From: Patiriisocius sp047730165
Lineage (GTDB): Bacteria > Bacteroidota > Bacteroidia > Flavobacteriales > Flavobacteriaceae
Direction of reading: 5' to 3'
DNA length: 64,000 bases
Assembly: GCF_047730165.1 (NCBI RefSeq)
Contig: NZ_CP159834.1
Span: 2,294,001-2,358,000 of the forward strand
Shown here: positions 29,058-38,737 of the stretch, piece by piece
Layout of the letters: every line of letters begins with the position of its first letter
Numbering within the stretch: position 1 is the stretch's first letter
Translations under genes and position numbers: made by a program
Notes under the pieces: model-generated
Databases searched by the model: none
Told to the model about the DNA's origin: nothing
What the model saw: only the letters and a program-made list of their open reading frames with translations

Positions 29058-29097
29058 AAAAGCGCCTTCTCGTTGCGAGAAGGTGGTTTTATTTTTT
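29058..29097 (+). terminator. Strong rho-independent terminator after bshA
   Basis: CCTTCTCG (29065-29072) and CGAGAAGG (29076-29083) pair perfectly around a TTG loop, flanked by A-rich and T-rich sides (TTTTATTTTTT). It starts 17 bases after the bshA stop. It lies close to the 3' end of the pseudogene at 29112 on the other strand. Confidence 0.88.
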
Positions 29098-29111
29098 AAT
29101 GGAGGGCTTCT

Positions 29112-29595
29112 TTAATCAAACTGATACCTTGTTCCCAATGCTAGGTCAAAATATAAATCATCTCTAAAATCTCCAAAACCAAATTCTGGTCTAACGTCAA
29201 GCGGGAGTAGTAAGGGAAAATCAAAATTATATTCTATCCACACAGTACCTGCAGCATATGGGAAAATATCATTGTCAGGAAAATCGTTGTCGTCAAAATT
29301 TACAGAGCCTAAACCACCACCCGCATCTGCGTACCGGTTAAAACCACCATCTATGTTCCATACCTATTTATATGTCCAGTTGCTTTGAGTACACTAACAT
29401 TTATATTCCATTAAATTGCAAACCAAATTCTAGCCTGTTGTTGTCCGTCAATCTAAGTTGATAATTAATATTTGTCACGAAGCCATCATTATCTCCTATT
29501 CGGATTCCGATGGCATTTTTAGAAATCTCTTAGGCTTCAGCCTGTAAAACAAAATCAAATAAAACGAATCAAATTACTGCTAATTTTTTCATCAT
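29112..29595 (-). pseudogene. Outer-membrane beta-barrel protein pseudogene (multiple stops and frameshifts)
   Basis: No long open frame exists here, but conceptual translation recovers a small porin-like protein. From ATG 29595: MMKKLAVI, stop, a signal-peptide-like stretch ending QAEA, stop, then ISKNAIGIRIGDNDGFVTN and QLRLTDNNRLEFGLQF. A frame change follows (LKATGHINRYG), then another gives WNIDGGFNRYADAGGGLGS, VWIEYNFDFPLLLPLDVRP, and the terminal LALGTRYQFD before TAA at 29112. The closing GTRYQF strand is typical of an outer-membrane barrel. At least two nonsense codons plus two frame changes show that it is dead. The rest of the bshA to dehydrogenase gap (29041-29721) holds the terminator and upstream signals only. 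Confidence 0.85.
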
Positions 29596-29721
29596 AGAAT
29601 ATATTAAAGTTAGACCAAAAATATATACGTTGGACTACCCGCTTATTGTTGAGTATCTATTAAATATTTCATAATATTAATCATATCTTTTAGTTATTTT
29701 TATACCTTAGAATATGCCTTT

Positions 29722-32640
29722 ATGACCTCTCAAATTTTAACAGCTTTTAAAGAAATCTTTGATGGTGATTTTCAGTTTGATGAATTACATAAGATGCTCT
29801 ACGCTACAGACGCTTCTGTGTATAGAAGGATTCCGCAGGCAGTCGCTTTCCCAAAGTCTGTAAAGGGCATCCAGCAACTAATTACATTTGCAACAGAAAA
29901 TCAAACATCATTAGTCCCGAGAACTGCCGGAACATCTCTTGCGGGGCAATGCGTAGGTGATGGGGTAATTGTGGACGTTTCAAAATACTTCACAAAGACG
30001 CTCTCTTTTGATAAAGCAAACAAGACGGTAACGGTGCAGCCAGGAGTGATTCGCGATGAATTGAATGCCTTCCTAAAACCGCATGGGTTATTCTTTGGGC
30101 CCAATACTTCTACCTCAAATAGATGTATGATAGGAGGGATGGTAGGTAATAATTCTAGTGGAACTACAAGCATAAAATATGGTGTCACACGTGATAAAGT
30201 AATTTCTTTAAAAACAGTGTTGTCAAATGGGGAAGAGGCCTACTTCGGAAATGTGAATGAGAATGAAATTTCAGAAATAATAAATAATAATTCATTAGAA
30301 GGTACGGTCTATAGAACGATCCATGCGAGTCTTTCAAATCCAGCGATAGCAGCAGAAATACTGCAACAGTTTCCTAAGCCAGAAATTCATCGAAGAAATA
30401 CGGGATATGCGTTGGATGCTCTGCTAAGCGCAAAAGCCTTTGGCGGGAATGCCCCACTAAATCTATGTAAATTATTGGCTGGTAGCGAAGGAACCCTTGC
30501 TTTTACAACAGAAATCACTTTACAACTAGATGCGTTGCCTCCTACTTTTGAACGGATGATTGCGGCGCACTATGACGCTGTTAATACCTGTATGCTGGAC
30601 GTTGTAGTGACCATGGAGCATAATTTATATGCCTGCGAAATGTTAGATGATACCATTTTAAATTGCACCAGGGCTAATAAGAAATATGATCCTTATCGGT
30701 TCTTCGTTAAGGGAAACCCAAAGGCTATACTCCTGCTTGAACTAAAAGGTACAAGTGAAGAAGATGTGGCGCAACAAGCAATCGCATTAGTAGAAAGTCT
30801 CAAAAAAAGTAATCTTGCTTATGCGCTGCCTATTTTAAAAGAGAATGAAATAGAGATGGCGATGGGGCTACGTAAGGCCGGACTTGGCCTATTAGGCAAT
30901 ATGATAGGCGATAGAAAGGCGGTGGCGTGCATAGAAGATACAGCGGTTACTGTAGAAGATTTGCCAGCCTATATAAAAGATTTTACCGCAATAATGACAC
31001 GCTATAACCAGGAGGCAGTATACTACGCCCACGCGGGTGCTGGAGAGTTGCATTTGCGTCCTATTCTTAATTTAAAAAAGGGAGAGGATGTGGCTTATTT
31101 TAGAAAGATCACAACAGACGTGGCCCATTTAGTTAAAAAATATCAAGGTTCATTTTCTGGCGAACACGGTGACGGTATCGTTCGTGGTGAGTTTGTCCCA
31201 TTGCTCGTGGGTGAGAAAAACTACCAACTGTTTAAACACATTAAATCTACATTTGATCCAAACAATATTTTTAATCCGGGGAAGATTGTAGCTGCATATT
31301 CTATGGACGAGCAGATGCGCTATGTTCCAGACTCAGAAATCAAAGAAGTGCTAACAAAAATGGACTTTAGTGATTCTGAAGGTTTATTGCGACTTGCTGA
31401 AAAATGCAATGGAAGTGGTGATTGTAGAAAGACAGAAAAAGCTACAGGGGTTATGTGCCCAAGTTATCACGCCACAAAGGATGAAAAGGACACGACGCGG
31501 GGAAGAGCAAATGTGTTGCGGGAGGCTTTAAGTAATCCAAAAAGCACAAATGCATTTGATTCCGCAGCATTAAAAGATGTTTTTGATTTATGTATAAGCT
31601 GCAAAGCTTGTGCGAGTGAATGCCCTAGTAATGTAGATATGGCGAGTGCTAAAACAGAATTTCTATATCAATACAACAAATCAAATAAACCTTCTCGGGC
31701 TTCAAAGTTATTTGGGTTTAGTTCTCAATATGCTAAAAAAGCGTCACGATTCCCAAGGTTAGCAAATGCCGTTCTTGGCGGAGCATTAACTTCTGGATTA
31801 GCTAAAAAATGGAGCAGTGTTCACGTGAATCGAAGCATTCCTAAGTATTCAAATAAAGCTTTCGGTAAACTATCTCAAATAATTGTAAACCAAGAGAGGA
31901 TATGTGATTTTAATGTCATTCTTTTTGTTGATGAGTTTTCTAATTACCAAGACGTTACGATTGCGAGAGACACTTTTGAACTCTTGACGGGATTAGGTTA
32001 TAAATTAAAAGTTATCACAGAATTGGATAGCGCCCGAGCACTTATTTCAAAAGGTTTTCTTGATGAAGCGAAGCTTGAGATTGACAAGAATATTTTGGAG
32101 TTGAAAAAGATGGTTTCAAATAAAGTGCCTTTGGTTGGGATTGAGCCGTCGGCTATTTTAGGTTTTAGAGATGAATACCTTCGCTTAGCAGAAGACATAG
32201 ATGGAGCTAAGGTGATTTCAGAAAACACCTATTTGATAGAGGAGTTCTTAGCGGGTGAGATGCAAAAGGGGCATATAAAAACCGAGCAATTTTCCGAAGC
32301 GAAAAAAACGATTAAGGTCCATGTGCATTGTCATCAAAAGGCATTGAGCAACACGAAGCATACGTTTGATGTTTTAAACTTTCCGAAGCATTATTCGCCA
32401 ACCATCATAAACGCCGGCTGCTGCGGGATGGCAGGAAGTTTTGGTTATGAAAAAGAACACTACGACATTAGTATGAAAATAGGGGGACAGCGATTGTTCC
32501 CGGCAATCAATAAGACTACTTCCACTATTTTAATTGCTGCAAATGGCACGAGTTGTCGCCATCAAATTAAGGATGGTACCGGTCGTGAAGCGCTGCATCC
32601 AGTAACAATTTTAAGACAAGCTTTGATTAGCCCCCAATAA
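29722..32640 (+). CDS. FAD-binding and (Fe-S)-binding dehydrogenase (D-lactate / D-2-hydroxyacid type, YdiJ-like)
   Basis: 972 residues. Order of domains: FAD-binding (PCMH-type) domain about 30-260 (PRTAGTSLAGQCVGDGVIVDVS, NRCMIGGMVGNNSSGTTS), FAD-oxidase C-terminal domain about 280-530 (HAGAGELHLRPI, GSFSGEHGDGIVRGEF), a ferredoxin-like pair (CNGSGDCRKTEKATGVMCPS, CISCKACASECPS) about 560-645, and a CCG-type C-terminal part about 740-960 (HCHQKAL, NAGCCGMAGSFGYE). This is the architecture of large D-2-hydroxyacid oxidoreductases that feed electrons to quinones. Substrate not resolved by sequence. It converges on a lipoprotein gene with a 14-base overlap of the 3' ends. Confidence 0.9.
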   Translation: MTSQILTAFKEIFDGDFQFDELHKMLYATDASVYRRIPQAVAFPKSVKGIQQLITFATENQTSLVPRTAGTSLAGQCVGDGVIVDVSKYFTKTLSFDKANKTVTVQPGVIRDELNAFLKPHGLFFGPNTSTSNRCMIGGMVGNNSSGTTSIKYGVTRDKVISLKTVLSNGEEAYFGNVNENEISEIINNNSLEGTVYRTIHASLSNPAIAAEILQQFPKPEIHRRNTGYALDALLSAKAFGGNAPLNLCKLLAGSEGTLAFTTEITLQLDALPPTFERMIAAHYDAVNTCMLDVVVTMEHNLYACEMLDDTILNCTRANKKYDPYRFFVKGNPKAILLLELKGTSEEDVAQQAIALVESLKKSNLAYALPILKENEIEMAMGLRKAGLGLLGNMIGDRKAVACIEDTAVTVEDLPAYIKDFTAIMTRYNQEAVYYAHAGAGELHLRPILNLKKGEDVAYFRKITTDVAHLVKKYQGSFSGEHGDGIVRGEFVPLLVGEKNYQLFKHIKSTFDPNNIFNPGKIVAAYSMDEQMRYVPDSEIKEVLTKMDFSDSEGLLRLAEKCNGSGDCRKTEKATGVMCPSYHATKDEKDTTRGRANVLREALSNPKSTNAFDSAALKDVFDLCISCKACASECPSNVDMASAKTEFLYQYNKSNKPSRASKLFGFSSQYAKKASRFPRLANAVLGGALTSGLAKKWSSVHVNRSIPKYSNKAFGKLSQIIVNQERICDFNVILFVDEFSNYQDVTIARDTFELLTGLGYKLKVITELDSARALISKGFLDEAKLEIDKNILELKKMVSNKVPLVGIEPSAILGFRDEYLRLAEDIDGAKVISENTYLIEEFLAGEMQKGHIKTEQFSEAKKTIKVHVHCHQKALSNTKHTFDVLNFPKHYSPTIINAGCCGMAGSFGYEKEHYDISMKIGGQRLFPAINKTTSTILIAANGTSCRHQIKDGTGREALHPVTILRQALISPQ

Positions 32641-33427
32641 AATAGGTATCAATAGTTTGTGAACTGCCCGTAGAACCGCTTTCTGGAAAAGGAAGCTCTA
32701 TACCCAAGCCGCTAAGATCTTCAAGGGTAAATTCTATAAGAACTTCAGAATTTGTTAGCCCTATGCCGTCCGTGTAAATATTAGTCGCAATCAACACATC
32801 TTGAGATTCCATGATTGTAACGGGAATAGTCACTGGACCTACCGAAATCATAGCAATTATCTCCATATTTACTCGCAGCTCTGAGGCTACTTGAGAGTCA
32901 GATTCTGTAGATGTATTTGGAGTTTCTAGCATCGCACTTGTGATGCCGTAACTGATGACAATAGGGATTTCCATAATATCCTGAATCACACTTCCAGAAC
33001 TGAACCCTAGAATTGGATCGATGGCTATGTCTACTTCTGTATCGTACAATTTCATATCGCTCAAAGGCAAGGTGATATCTGGCAATCCTTCTATTGGAGC
33101 GCCCAGAGAACCATCAATAATCAACTGTGTATCTGTCGTTCGGACAATATTATTAGTTAAAAATTGTGACATAAAAGCGCTCGCAGGTAGTGTCGCATCC
33201 AGGTTTGTGTAAAGAAGCCCACTTTGCATTTGGTTCCCCGCGACATATACTGAATCGCGTGAAGTTCCAGCCTCTTCATTTTGATTATTATAGGTCCAAT
33301 GCGAGTCTGCTGCTAATGGAAAGTACTCATTTGGAGTTTGTTGCGTATCATCTGAGGATGGGTCGTCTGTTTTACATGAAATAAAAGTAATGGTAAGGAT
33401 AATTGTAAGTAAATAGGTGAGCTTCAT
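32627..33427 (-). CDS. Putative lipoprotein of unknown function
   Basis: 266 residues from ATG 33427. A lipobox-like signal peptide is visible (LLTIILTITFISC, Cys18), so the protein is probably lipidated. After a short Asp/Ser/Thr-rich linker the body contains FPLAADSHWTYNN, a pattern seen in several Bacteroidota lipoproteins, followed by beta-rich sequence. The frame stays open to an ATG at 33520, but that longer N-terminus is poorly suited to export. Its 3' end overlaps the FAD/Fe-S dehydrogenase gene by 14 bases. Function unknown. Confidence 0.78.
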   Translation of the reverse strand: MKLTYLLTIILTITFISCKTDDPSSDDTQQTPNEYFPLAADSHWTYNNQNEEAGTSRDSVYVAGNQMQSGLLYTNLDATLPASAFMSQFLTNNIVRTTDTQLIIDGSLGAPIEGLPDITLPLSDMKLYDTEVDIAIDPILGFSSGSVIQDIMEIPIVISYGITSAMLETPNTSTESDSQVASELRVNMEIIAMISVGPVTIPVTIMESQDVLIATNIYTDGIGLTNSEVLIEFTLEDLSGLGIELPFPESGSTGSSQTIDTYFIGG

Positions 33428-33540
33428 TGTGGGGTGTTTTTTACAAATATAAGATTCCCAAATTAAATGAATTAAAGGATGCGCAACTGTATATAATTTT
33501 ATAATATTGTTACGCAACAAAAATCAAGGATAAGCACAGT

Positions 33541-34623
33541 ATGGCAGGTAATAGCTTCGGAAATATTTTTAAATTGACCACTTTTGGCGAGTCTCACGGG
33601 ACTGCTATTGGTGGTGTTATTGACGGATGCCCGGCGGGTTTGGCCATAAATCTAGAAGCAGTTCAAGCTGAAATGCAGCGCCGTAAACCTGGACAATCTG
33701 CCATTGTTACACAGCGAAAAGAAGAAGATGAAGTTCGGTTCTTAAGCGGAATTTTTGAGGGAGTAACTACGGGAACCCCTATTGGTTTTTTGATAGAAAA
33801 CACCAATCAGAAATCTAAAGATTATGGTCATATAAAGGATCAATATAGGCCTTCACATGCAGACTATACCTATGATAAAAAATATGGTGTTAGAGATTAT
33901 CGCGGAGGTGGACGTTCTTCTGCAAGAGAGACTGCCTCTAGGGTAGTTGCAGGAGCCATTGCAAAACAACTTTTAAAAGATGTAAAAATAACAGCCTATG
34001 TTTTGAGCGTGGGAAGTTTACAATTGAATAAGAGATACCAAGACCTTGACTTTTCAGAAATAGAAAAAAACCCCGTACGTACTGCAGATGCAGCGATGGC
34101 TGTAGAAATGGAAAATTACATCAAGCAAATACGAAAAGAAGGCGATACTGTGGGCGGTGTAATACGTTGTGTTATTGAAGGATGTCCAGTAGGACTTGGC
34201 GAACCGGTTTTTGATAAACTTCACGCTGAGCTTGGGAAAGCGATGTTGTCTATAAATGCGGTAAAAGGATTTCAATATGGAAGTGGGTTTGAAGGAACCC
34301 AAATGAAAGGCAGCCAACATAACGATCTTTTTAATGAAGATGAGAGTACAAAAACCAATCATAGCGGAGGAATTCAAGGAGGGATAAGTAATGGAGAGGA
34401 CATCTATTTTGATGTAGCGTTTAAGCCCGTAGCCACCATTATGCAGTCTCAAGAAACGATAGATAATCAAGGAAACAAAGTAGCGATGCAAGGAAAAGGA
34501 CGTCACGATCCTTGTGTGGTGCCAAGAGCGGTGCCTATTGTAGAAGCTATGGCAGCACTTGTGGTTACAGACTATTGGTTAGCCAACAGGCTGATAAAGA
34601 TGCAAGAATATTTTGATAAATAA
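33541..34623 (+). CDS. aroC: Chorismate synthase
   Basis: 360 residues. It converts 5-enolpyruvylshikimate-3-phosphate to chorismate using reduced FMN, the last step of the shikimate pathway. Signatures: FGESHGTAIGGVIDGCPAG near the N-terminus, RPSHADYTYDKKYGVRDYRGGGRSSARET in the middle (listed here in parts: ADYTYDKKYG and GGGRSSARET), and GKGRHDPCVVPRAVPIVEAM near the C-terminus. Length is standard. Followed 13 bases later by a symporter gene, probably co-transcribed. Confidence 0.97.
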   Translation: MAGNSFGNIFKLTTFGESHGTAIGGVIDGCPAGLAINLEAVQAEMQRRKPGQSAIVTQRKEEDEVRFLSGIFEGVTTGTPIGFLIENTNQKSKDYGHIKDQYRPSHADYTYDKKYGVRDYRGGGRSSARETASRVVAGAIAKQLLKDVKITAYVLSVGSLQLNKRYQDLDFSEIEKNPVRTADAAMAVEMENYIKQIRKEGDTVGGVIRCVIEGCPVGLGEPVFDKLHAELGKAMLSINAVKGFQYGSGFEGTQMKGSQHNDLFNEDESTKTNHSGGIQGGISNGEDIYFDVAFKPVATIMQSQETIDNQGNKVAMQGKGRHDPCVVPRAVPIVEAMAALVVTDYWLANRLIKMQEYFDK

Positions 34624-34636
34624 CAGATACAGATAG

Positions 34637-35941
34637 ATGAAAAAATTAGCATTACACTGGCAGATTTTAATAGGAATGGGTTTAGGAGTTGCTTTTGCTC
34701 TTATATTAACCAACTTCACTTGGGGTGCAGATTTTATAGGTGATTGGATAAAACCATTTGGGACTATGTTTATTCGCTCCTTAAAACTTATCGCGATTCC
34801 ATTAATATTAGCGGCCTTAATAAAAGGAATTTCAGACTTAAAAGATATTTCTAGTCTGTCACAAATGGGTGTGCGAACTATTGTTACCTATGTGATCACT
34901 ACATTAATTGCTGTTTCGATAGGTTTAGGTGTTGTTAGCTTGATTAAGCCAGGTGCAACTATTAATGAAGATACCCGTAATGAGTTAGTGGAGGCCTACG
35001 GTGGGGATGCAGAAGCCAAACGGATGGACGCTCAAAAACAAAAAGAAGCAGGACCCTTGCAGGCGCTAATTGATTTAGTTCCAGAAAATATTTTTGATGC
35101 CGCATCGAGCAATCGTAATATGTTACAAGTTATTTTCTTTGCCGTATTTTTTGGTATTGGATTGATATTGATACCAGAAGAGAAAGGAAAAACAGTCAAA
35201 GATTTCTTTGACGGCGTGAATGAAGTCATACTAAAGATGGTGGACTTAATTATGCTCGCCGCACCTTATGGTGTTTTTGCCTTATTGGCTGCGCTGGTAG
35301 TAGAAGCCCCCAGTCCAGACTTATTTGCTGCATTAGGGATGTATGCTATTTCAGTAGTGATCGGACTCTTATTAATGGTAGGTGTTTATTTATTAATGGT
35401 TTGGGTGTTTACAAAGAAAACACCTGGGTTCTTTTTAAATGGTATTGCACCGGCACAACTCTTAGCATTTTCTACAAGTAGTAGTGCAGCAACACTCCCT
35501 GTAACGATGGAAAGAGTTACCGAACACTTAGGAGTAGATGAAAAGGTATCGAGTTTTGTACTTCCTATTGGAGCTACTATTAACATGGATGGTACCAGTT
35601 TATATCAAGCCGTAGCTGCAGTTTTCATTGCCCAAGCTTTCGGTATGGACTTATCATTAGGAACACAACTAGGCATTATTGCTACGGCTACATTGGCATC
35701 TATAGGCTCTGCAGCTGTACCTGGAGCAGGTATGGTAATGCTTGTTGGTGTATTAGGGTACGCAGGGATTCCAGAAGCGGGTCTTGCATTAATCTTTGCC
35801 GTGGATAGACCTCTAGATATGTGTAGAACCGTTATTAACGTTACTGGTGATGCTACAGTGTCTATGATGGTTGCAAAATCGCAAGGAAAATTAGGAGAGC
35901 CTCTTGTGAAGGATTGGGATGATAGTTATCCAGTACAATAA
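34637..35941 (+). CDS. Dicarboxylate/amino acid:cation symporter (DAACS family)
   Basis: 434 residues with eight or so hydrophobic segments. Family signatures: a serine-rich re-entrant loop STSSSAATLPVTMERV, the NMDGTSLYQAVAAVF segment, GSAAVPGAGMVMLV, and VDRPLDMCRTVINVTGDA near the C-terminus. These proteins import glutamate, aspartate or C4-dicarboxylates with Na+ or H+. It starts 13 bases after the aroC stop. The substrate preference is not determined. Confidence 0.92.
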   Translation: MKKLALHWQILIGMGLGVAFALILTNFTWGADFIGDWIKPFGTMFIRSLKLIAIPLILAALIKGISDLKDISSLSQMGVRTIVTYVITTLIAVSIGLGVVSLIKPGATINEDTRNELVEAYGGDAEAKRMDAQKQKEAGPLQALIDLVPENIFDAASSNRNMLQVIFFAVFFGIGLILIPEEKGKTVKDFFDGVNEVILKMVDLIMLAAPYGVFALLAALVVEAPSPDLFAALGMYAISVVIGLLLMVGVYLLMVWVFTKKTPGFFLNGIAPAQLLAFSTSSSAATLPVTMERVTEHLGVDEKVSSFVLPIGATINMDGTSLYQAVAAVFIAQAFGMDLSLGTQLGIIATATLASIGSAAVPGAGMVMLVGVLGYAGIPEAGLALIFAVDRPLDMCRTVINVTGDATVSMMVAKSQGKLGEPLVKDWDDSYPVQ

Positions 35942-36032
35942 TTTGCATTTTGTAATGGCAAGAAGTTTATGTAAATTTATTCAACCAAATCTTACCAAGA
36001 GTTAAGTACAATGCTATGTTTAATACATAGCC

Positions 36033-36839
36033 ATGAGATATTTCTTATTCTTTTTATTTATAATCCCATTGGTTAGTTTAGGCCAAGTTGGGATAGGTAC
36101 GACTACGCCATGTGATGCTTCCATGTTAGAGATAAGTGGTTCTGCTGATGGCGTAAACTATAAGGGATTAATTCCGCCCAGACTTCCTAGCCAAGCTTAT
36201 AAAGCCAATATTAATCCTGCTACTACAGATATAGGTTTAATGATATTTGTTGAGGATACCGGTACACTAGAGATGTGGAATGGTACTGCTTGGGAAGTTG
36301 CCTATACACTTATGACTACGATTGTCACTGCAGCAGCTCAAGACTTTGACACAAATACCACATGGACTTACGCCGCTACTCCTGCCTTTTATTTATTTCC
36401 TGATTTACCAGATAGAGATGTTTGGAGTCCAATAACAACATTTAATCAAGTCGCAGCAGACAACGACATTGACACGATGACGCAGACATTTTTAGGATGT
36501 CGTGATTTAAATAACGCGAACGGAGGAACTCCCGCTGCGCACGTAATGATCTTTGATCCCGTTAGTGTCTCTGCACTTAGCAATATTAAAATAGCCTTTG
36601 ATTATAATGTCTTTGGGTTTGATGGTGGTGATGATGTGGTATACACTTATACTATAGATGGAACGCCTACAACGGTAGTGCTAGTGTCAGGAATGAATGA
36701 GGGAGGTGTAACCGCAGAAGGCACAGTAGTCATCAATATACCTAATGGAACGACCACTGTTTCTTTTGAGTTATCTGTTAAACAAAATGGGAACGAAGAT
36801 TATGCGGGCTTCGATAATTTTAGAGTGTATGGACAATAG
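36033..36839 (+). CDS. Secreted flavobacterial surface-type protein (paralogue A)
   Basis: 268 residues. Signal peptide 1-18 (ends VSLGQ). The mature N-terminus VGIGTTTPCDASMLEIS and the later MWNGTAWEVAY occur widely at the start of secreted flavobacterial proteins and resemble tail-fibre-like head domains. The C-terminal half (about 110-268) is beta-rich, Asp/Asn/Gly-rich, ending FDNFRVYGQ, like a concanavalin-type sheet. I see no type IX C-terminal signal. The downstream neighbour is a diverged relative. Function unknown; surface adhesion or polysaccharide binding is only a guess. Confidence 0.75.
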   Translation: MRYFLFFLFIIPLVSLGQVGIGTTTPCDASMLEISGSADGVNYKGLIPPRLPSQAYKANINPATTDIGLMIFVEDTGTLEMWNGTAWEVAYTLMTTIVTAAAQDFDTNTTWTYAATPAFYLFPDLPDRDVWSPITTFNQVAADNDIDTMTQTFLGCRDLNNANGGTPAAHVMIFDPVSVSALSNIKIAFDYNVFGFDGGDDVVYTYTIDGTPTTVVLVSGMNEGGVTAEGTVVINIPNGTTTVSFELSVKQNGNEDYAGFDNFRVYGQ

Positions 36840-36852
36840 AACCATTAATATA

Positions 36853-37788
36853 ATGTATCCTCTTCGTTTTGGAAAGCTCACCTTGATGCTCCTATTTTTT
36901 GCAATCACTCCATCTATTGGTCAAGTAGTTATAGGAGGTACCGTACTAAGTAATGCGGCTATGCTAGAAATTAAAGGCACTAATGATAATGGTCTTACCT
37001 ATAAAGGATTAATGCTCCCACGAATTCCCACAGTTGCTTTAAGAAATGCTATGATTGTTCCAGACAGTGCTAAGGGGATGCTGATTTTTGTCACAGAAAT
37101 AAAATGTCTCCAGATATTTAATGGAGTGAGTTGGGAAAGTATTAATTGTCTTACCTCCACACCATTCGCGCTATTTTCAGAATCTTTTGAAACTGATGGC
37201 AATGGGACAAGATATACCTTGAGCGCTCCTGAAGGGGCAGATGCGGCATCAGACGATTACTTTATCAGAACTGATGGTACAGAAATCAGCTATGGAGGAG
37301 ATGATATGATAACATTTTTGGGCACCCCAGATGGATCCTTTTTTTTTGCAGCCCAAGATATTGACGGGGTAACAGGTATTTCTTCAGGTGCATTACAAAC
37401 TATGAATTTTACAGGAATCGATATTACCACAGGTGTCAATTTGCAATTAGACATATTAATCGCAGAAGATGACTCTACAGGAGGCTCTCCAGAACATTGG
37501 GATGAAACAAATGATTCTTTTAGTATTCAATATCAGATAGATGGAGGGGGTTATCAAAATATTTTTGCTATTGAATCTCAAGCTGTCGCAGGAGGTTTTA
37601 ACGATGTGCCAAGAATCGATACAGATTTTGACGGGATAGGAGATGGTACCATCATAACAAATGCTTGGACTAATTATAATTCTAGCATAATAGGCACCGG
37701 AGTTGTTTTAGACTTAAGAATTCAGTTTTATTTAAATTCTGATGGCGAGGATATCGCCATTGATCATATAAGAATAAGTAGTAATTAA
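36853..37788 (+). CDS. Secreted flavobacterial surface-type protein (paralogue B)
   Basis: 311 residues from ATG 36853, 14 bases after the previous stop; in-frame ATGs at 36829 and 36745 would overlap that gene. Signal peptide about 1-24 (ends ITPSIGQ). Like its neighbour it has VVIGGTVLSNAAMLEIK and a later FNGVSWESINC, then a beta-rich C-terminal part ending IAIDHIRISSN. Tandem relationship to paralogue A is clear in the head domain (AMLEI, NYKGL/TYKGL-type motif, PRLP/PRIP). Function unknown. The 3' end overlaps the dead mscS on the other strand. Confidence 0.72.
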   Translation: MYPLRFGKLTLMLLFFAITPSIGQVVIGGTVLSNAAMLEIKGTNDNGLTYKGLMLPRIPTVALRNAMIVPDSAKGMLIFVTEIKCLQIFNGVSWESINCLTSTPFALFSESFETDGNGTRYTLSAPEGADAASDDYFIRTDGTEISYGGDDMITFLGTPDGSFFFAAQDIDGVTGISSGALQTMNFTGIDITTGVNLQLDILIAEDDSTGGSPEHWDETNDSFSIQYQIDGGGYQNIFAIESQAVAGGFNDVPRIDTDFDGIGDGTIITNAWTNYNSSIIGTGVVLDLRIQFYLNSDGEDIAIDHIRISSN

Positions 37789-38625
37789 TTGTCCTTCCTT
37801 TTGAATCTCAACTCGGTGAGGATATGAAATCTCAATACCAGCAACATCTAGTGCTATTTTACTTCGCTCTAACGTTTCAAAATAAACATCCCAATAATGC
37901 TTTGGGCGCCAAGCTGGTCTCACTGCAAAATTTACAGGGCTATCGGCAAGTTTGCAAACCTCTACAATTGGAGCATGAGTTTAAGGCACTTTTTCCTGTG
38001 CCTTTAATTCGGCCATTAGGATATCTTTTGTTTGTTTAGTATCTGCATCATAGCTTACGCCAATTATGTGAAATTCCTTAATTGCGCCTGGTGTCGTACA
38101 GTTTGTAATATTTCCGTTAGACATTGCGCCATTAGTTATTACCACTAGCTTATTTTGTGGTGTAATAATTTTTGTTATACAGATGTCAATATCTTTCAAG
38201 TGCCCTATTTCTCCGTGGCCTTCTATGAGTTCAACTAGCTCATATGGTTTTATAATCATGATTAATAATCTGCCATCCACATTTAACAAAGTCCCTTGTA
38301 ATGCAAGACCTACGCCAAAAACGAAACTCGCTAGAACTCCTGCTAAGGTTTTAGACTCAAAGCCTAAAAGATCTAAACAGGTTATTAATAAAAATATGAC
38401 TAAGACATACTTTAACATACTTAATAAAAACGTGATTAAAGTCGCATCTATTTTCCCAACCTCAGATTTTACTCTAATGCTATTTGTAATACGGTTTATA
38501 GCTTAAATCCCAGCGACTAGTACACCAATTACAGAAAGTACCTGAGTCGTATTCTATGAGCAGATTCTTCCCTTTTTTAATGCAGTCGGGGCTTCTTCAG
38601 TTTTGTTCGCAGCTTCTTGAATCAT
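37732..38625 (-). pseudogene. mscS: MscS-type mechanosensitive channel pseudogene
   Basis: One frame from ATG 38625 is interrupted by at least three stops: after GRICS (a local frame slip hides KGKNLLIEY), after LVAGI, and after QEKVP (TAA at 37981). Pieces match MscS: IDATLITFLLSMLKYVLVIF, the pore-lining-helix-like GVGLALQGTLLN, MIIKPYELVELIEGHGEIG in the beta domain, ITNGAMSNGNITN, then after the stop THAPIVEVCKLADSPVNFAVRPAW (given in parts: IVEVCKLADS, NFAVRPAW), and KHYWDVYFETLERSKIAL with EISYPHRVEIQ at the C-terminus. The frame is otherwise preserved, suggesting recent decay by point changes. No intact copy lies in this window. Confidence 0.88.
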
Positions 38626-38685
38626 AATAAGTTACATTTTCATTGTAAAAACATACAATTTATTTATACTTCACAGCGATAAGCC

Positions 38686-38714
38686 TTTACGGGTAGTCAA
38701 TATTTGTATCTTTG
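38686..38714 (+). promoter_or_regulatory. Promoter for the ATP-grasp cassette
   Basis: TATCTTTG at 38707-38714 matches the Bacteroidota -7 consensus TAnnTTTG; TTTA at 38686-38689 lies 17 bases upstream as a -33 element. The start codon of the ATP-grasp gene is 24 bases downstream of the -7 element. Confidence 0.6.
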
Positions 38715-38737
38715 ACGGCTTAACTAAACTACCAACT

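Noticed and set aside
34054..34506. 150-codon open frame antisense to aroC
   Set aside because: aroC is intact and highly conserved; the opposite frame shows no protein-like features beyond length.
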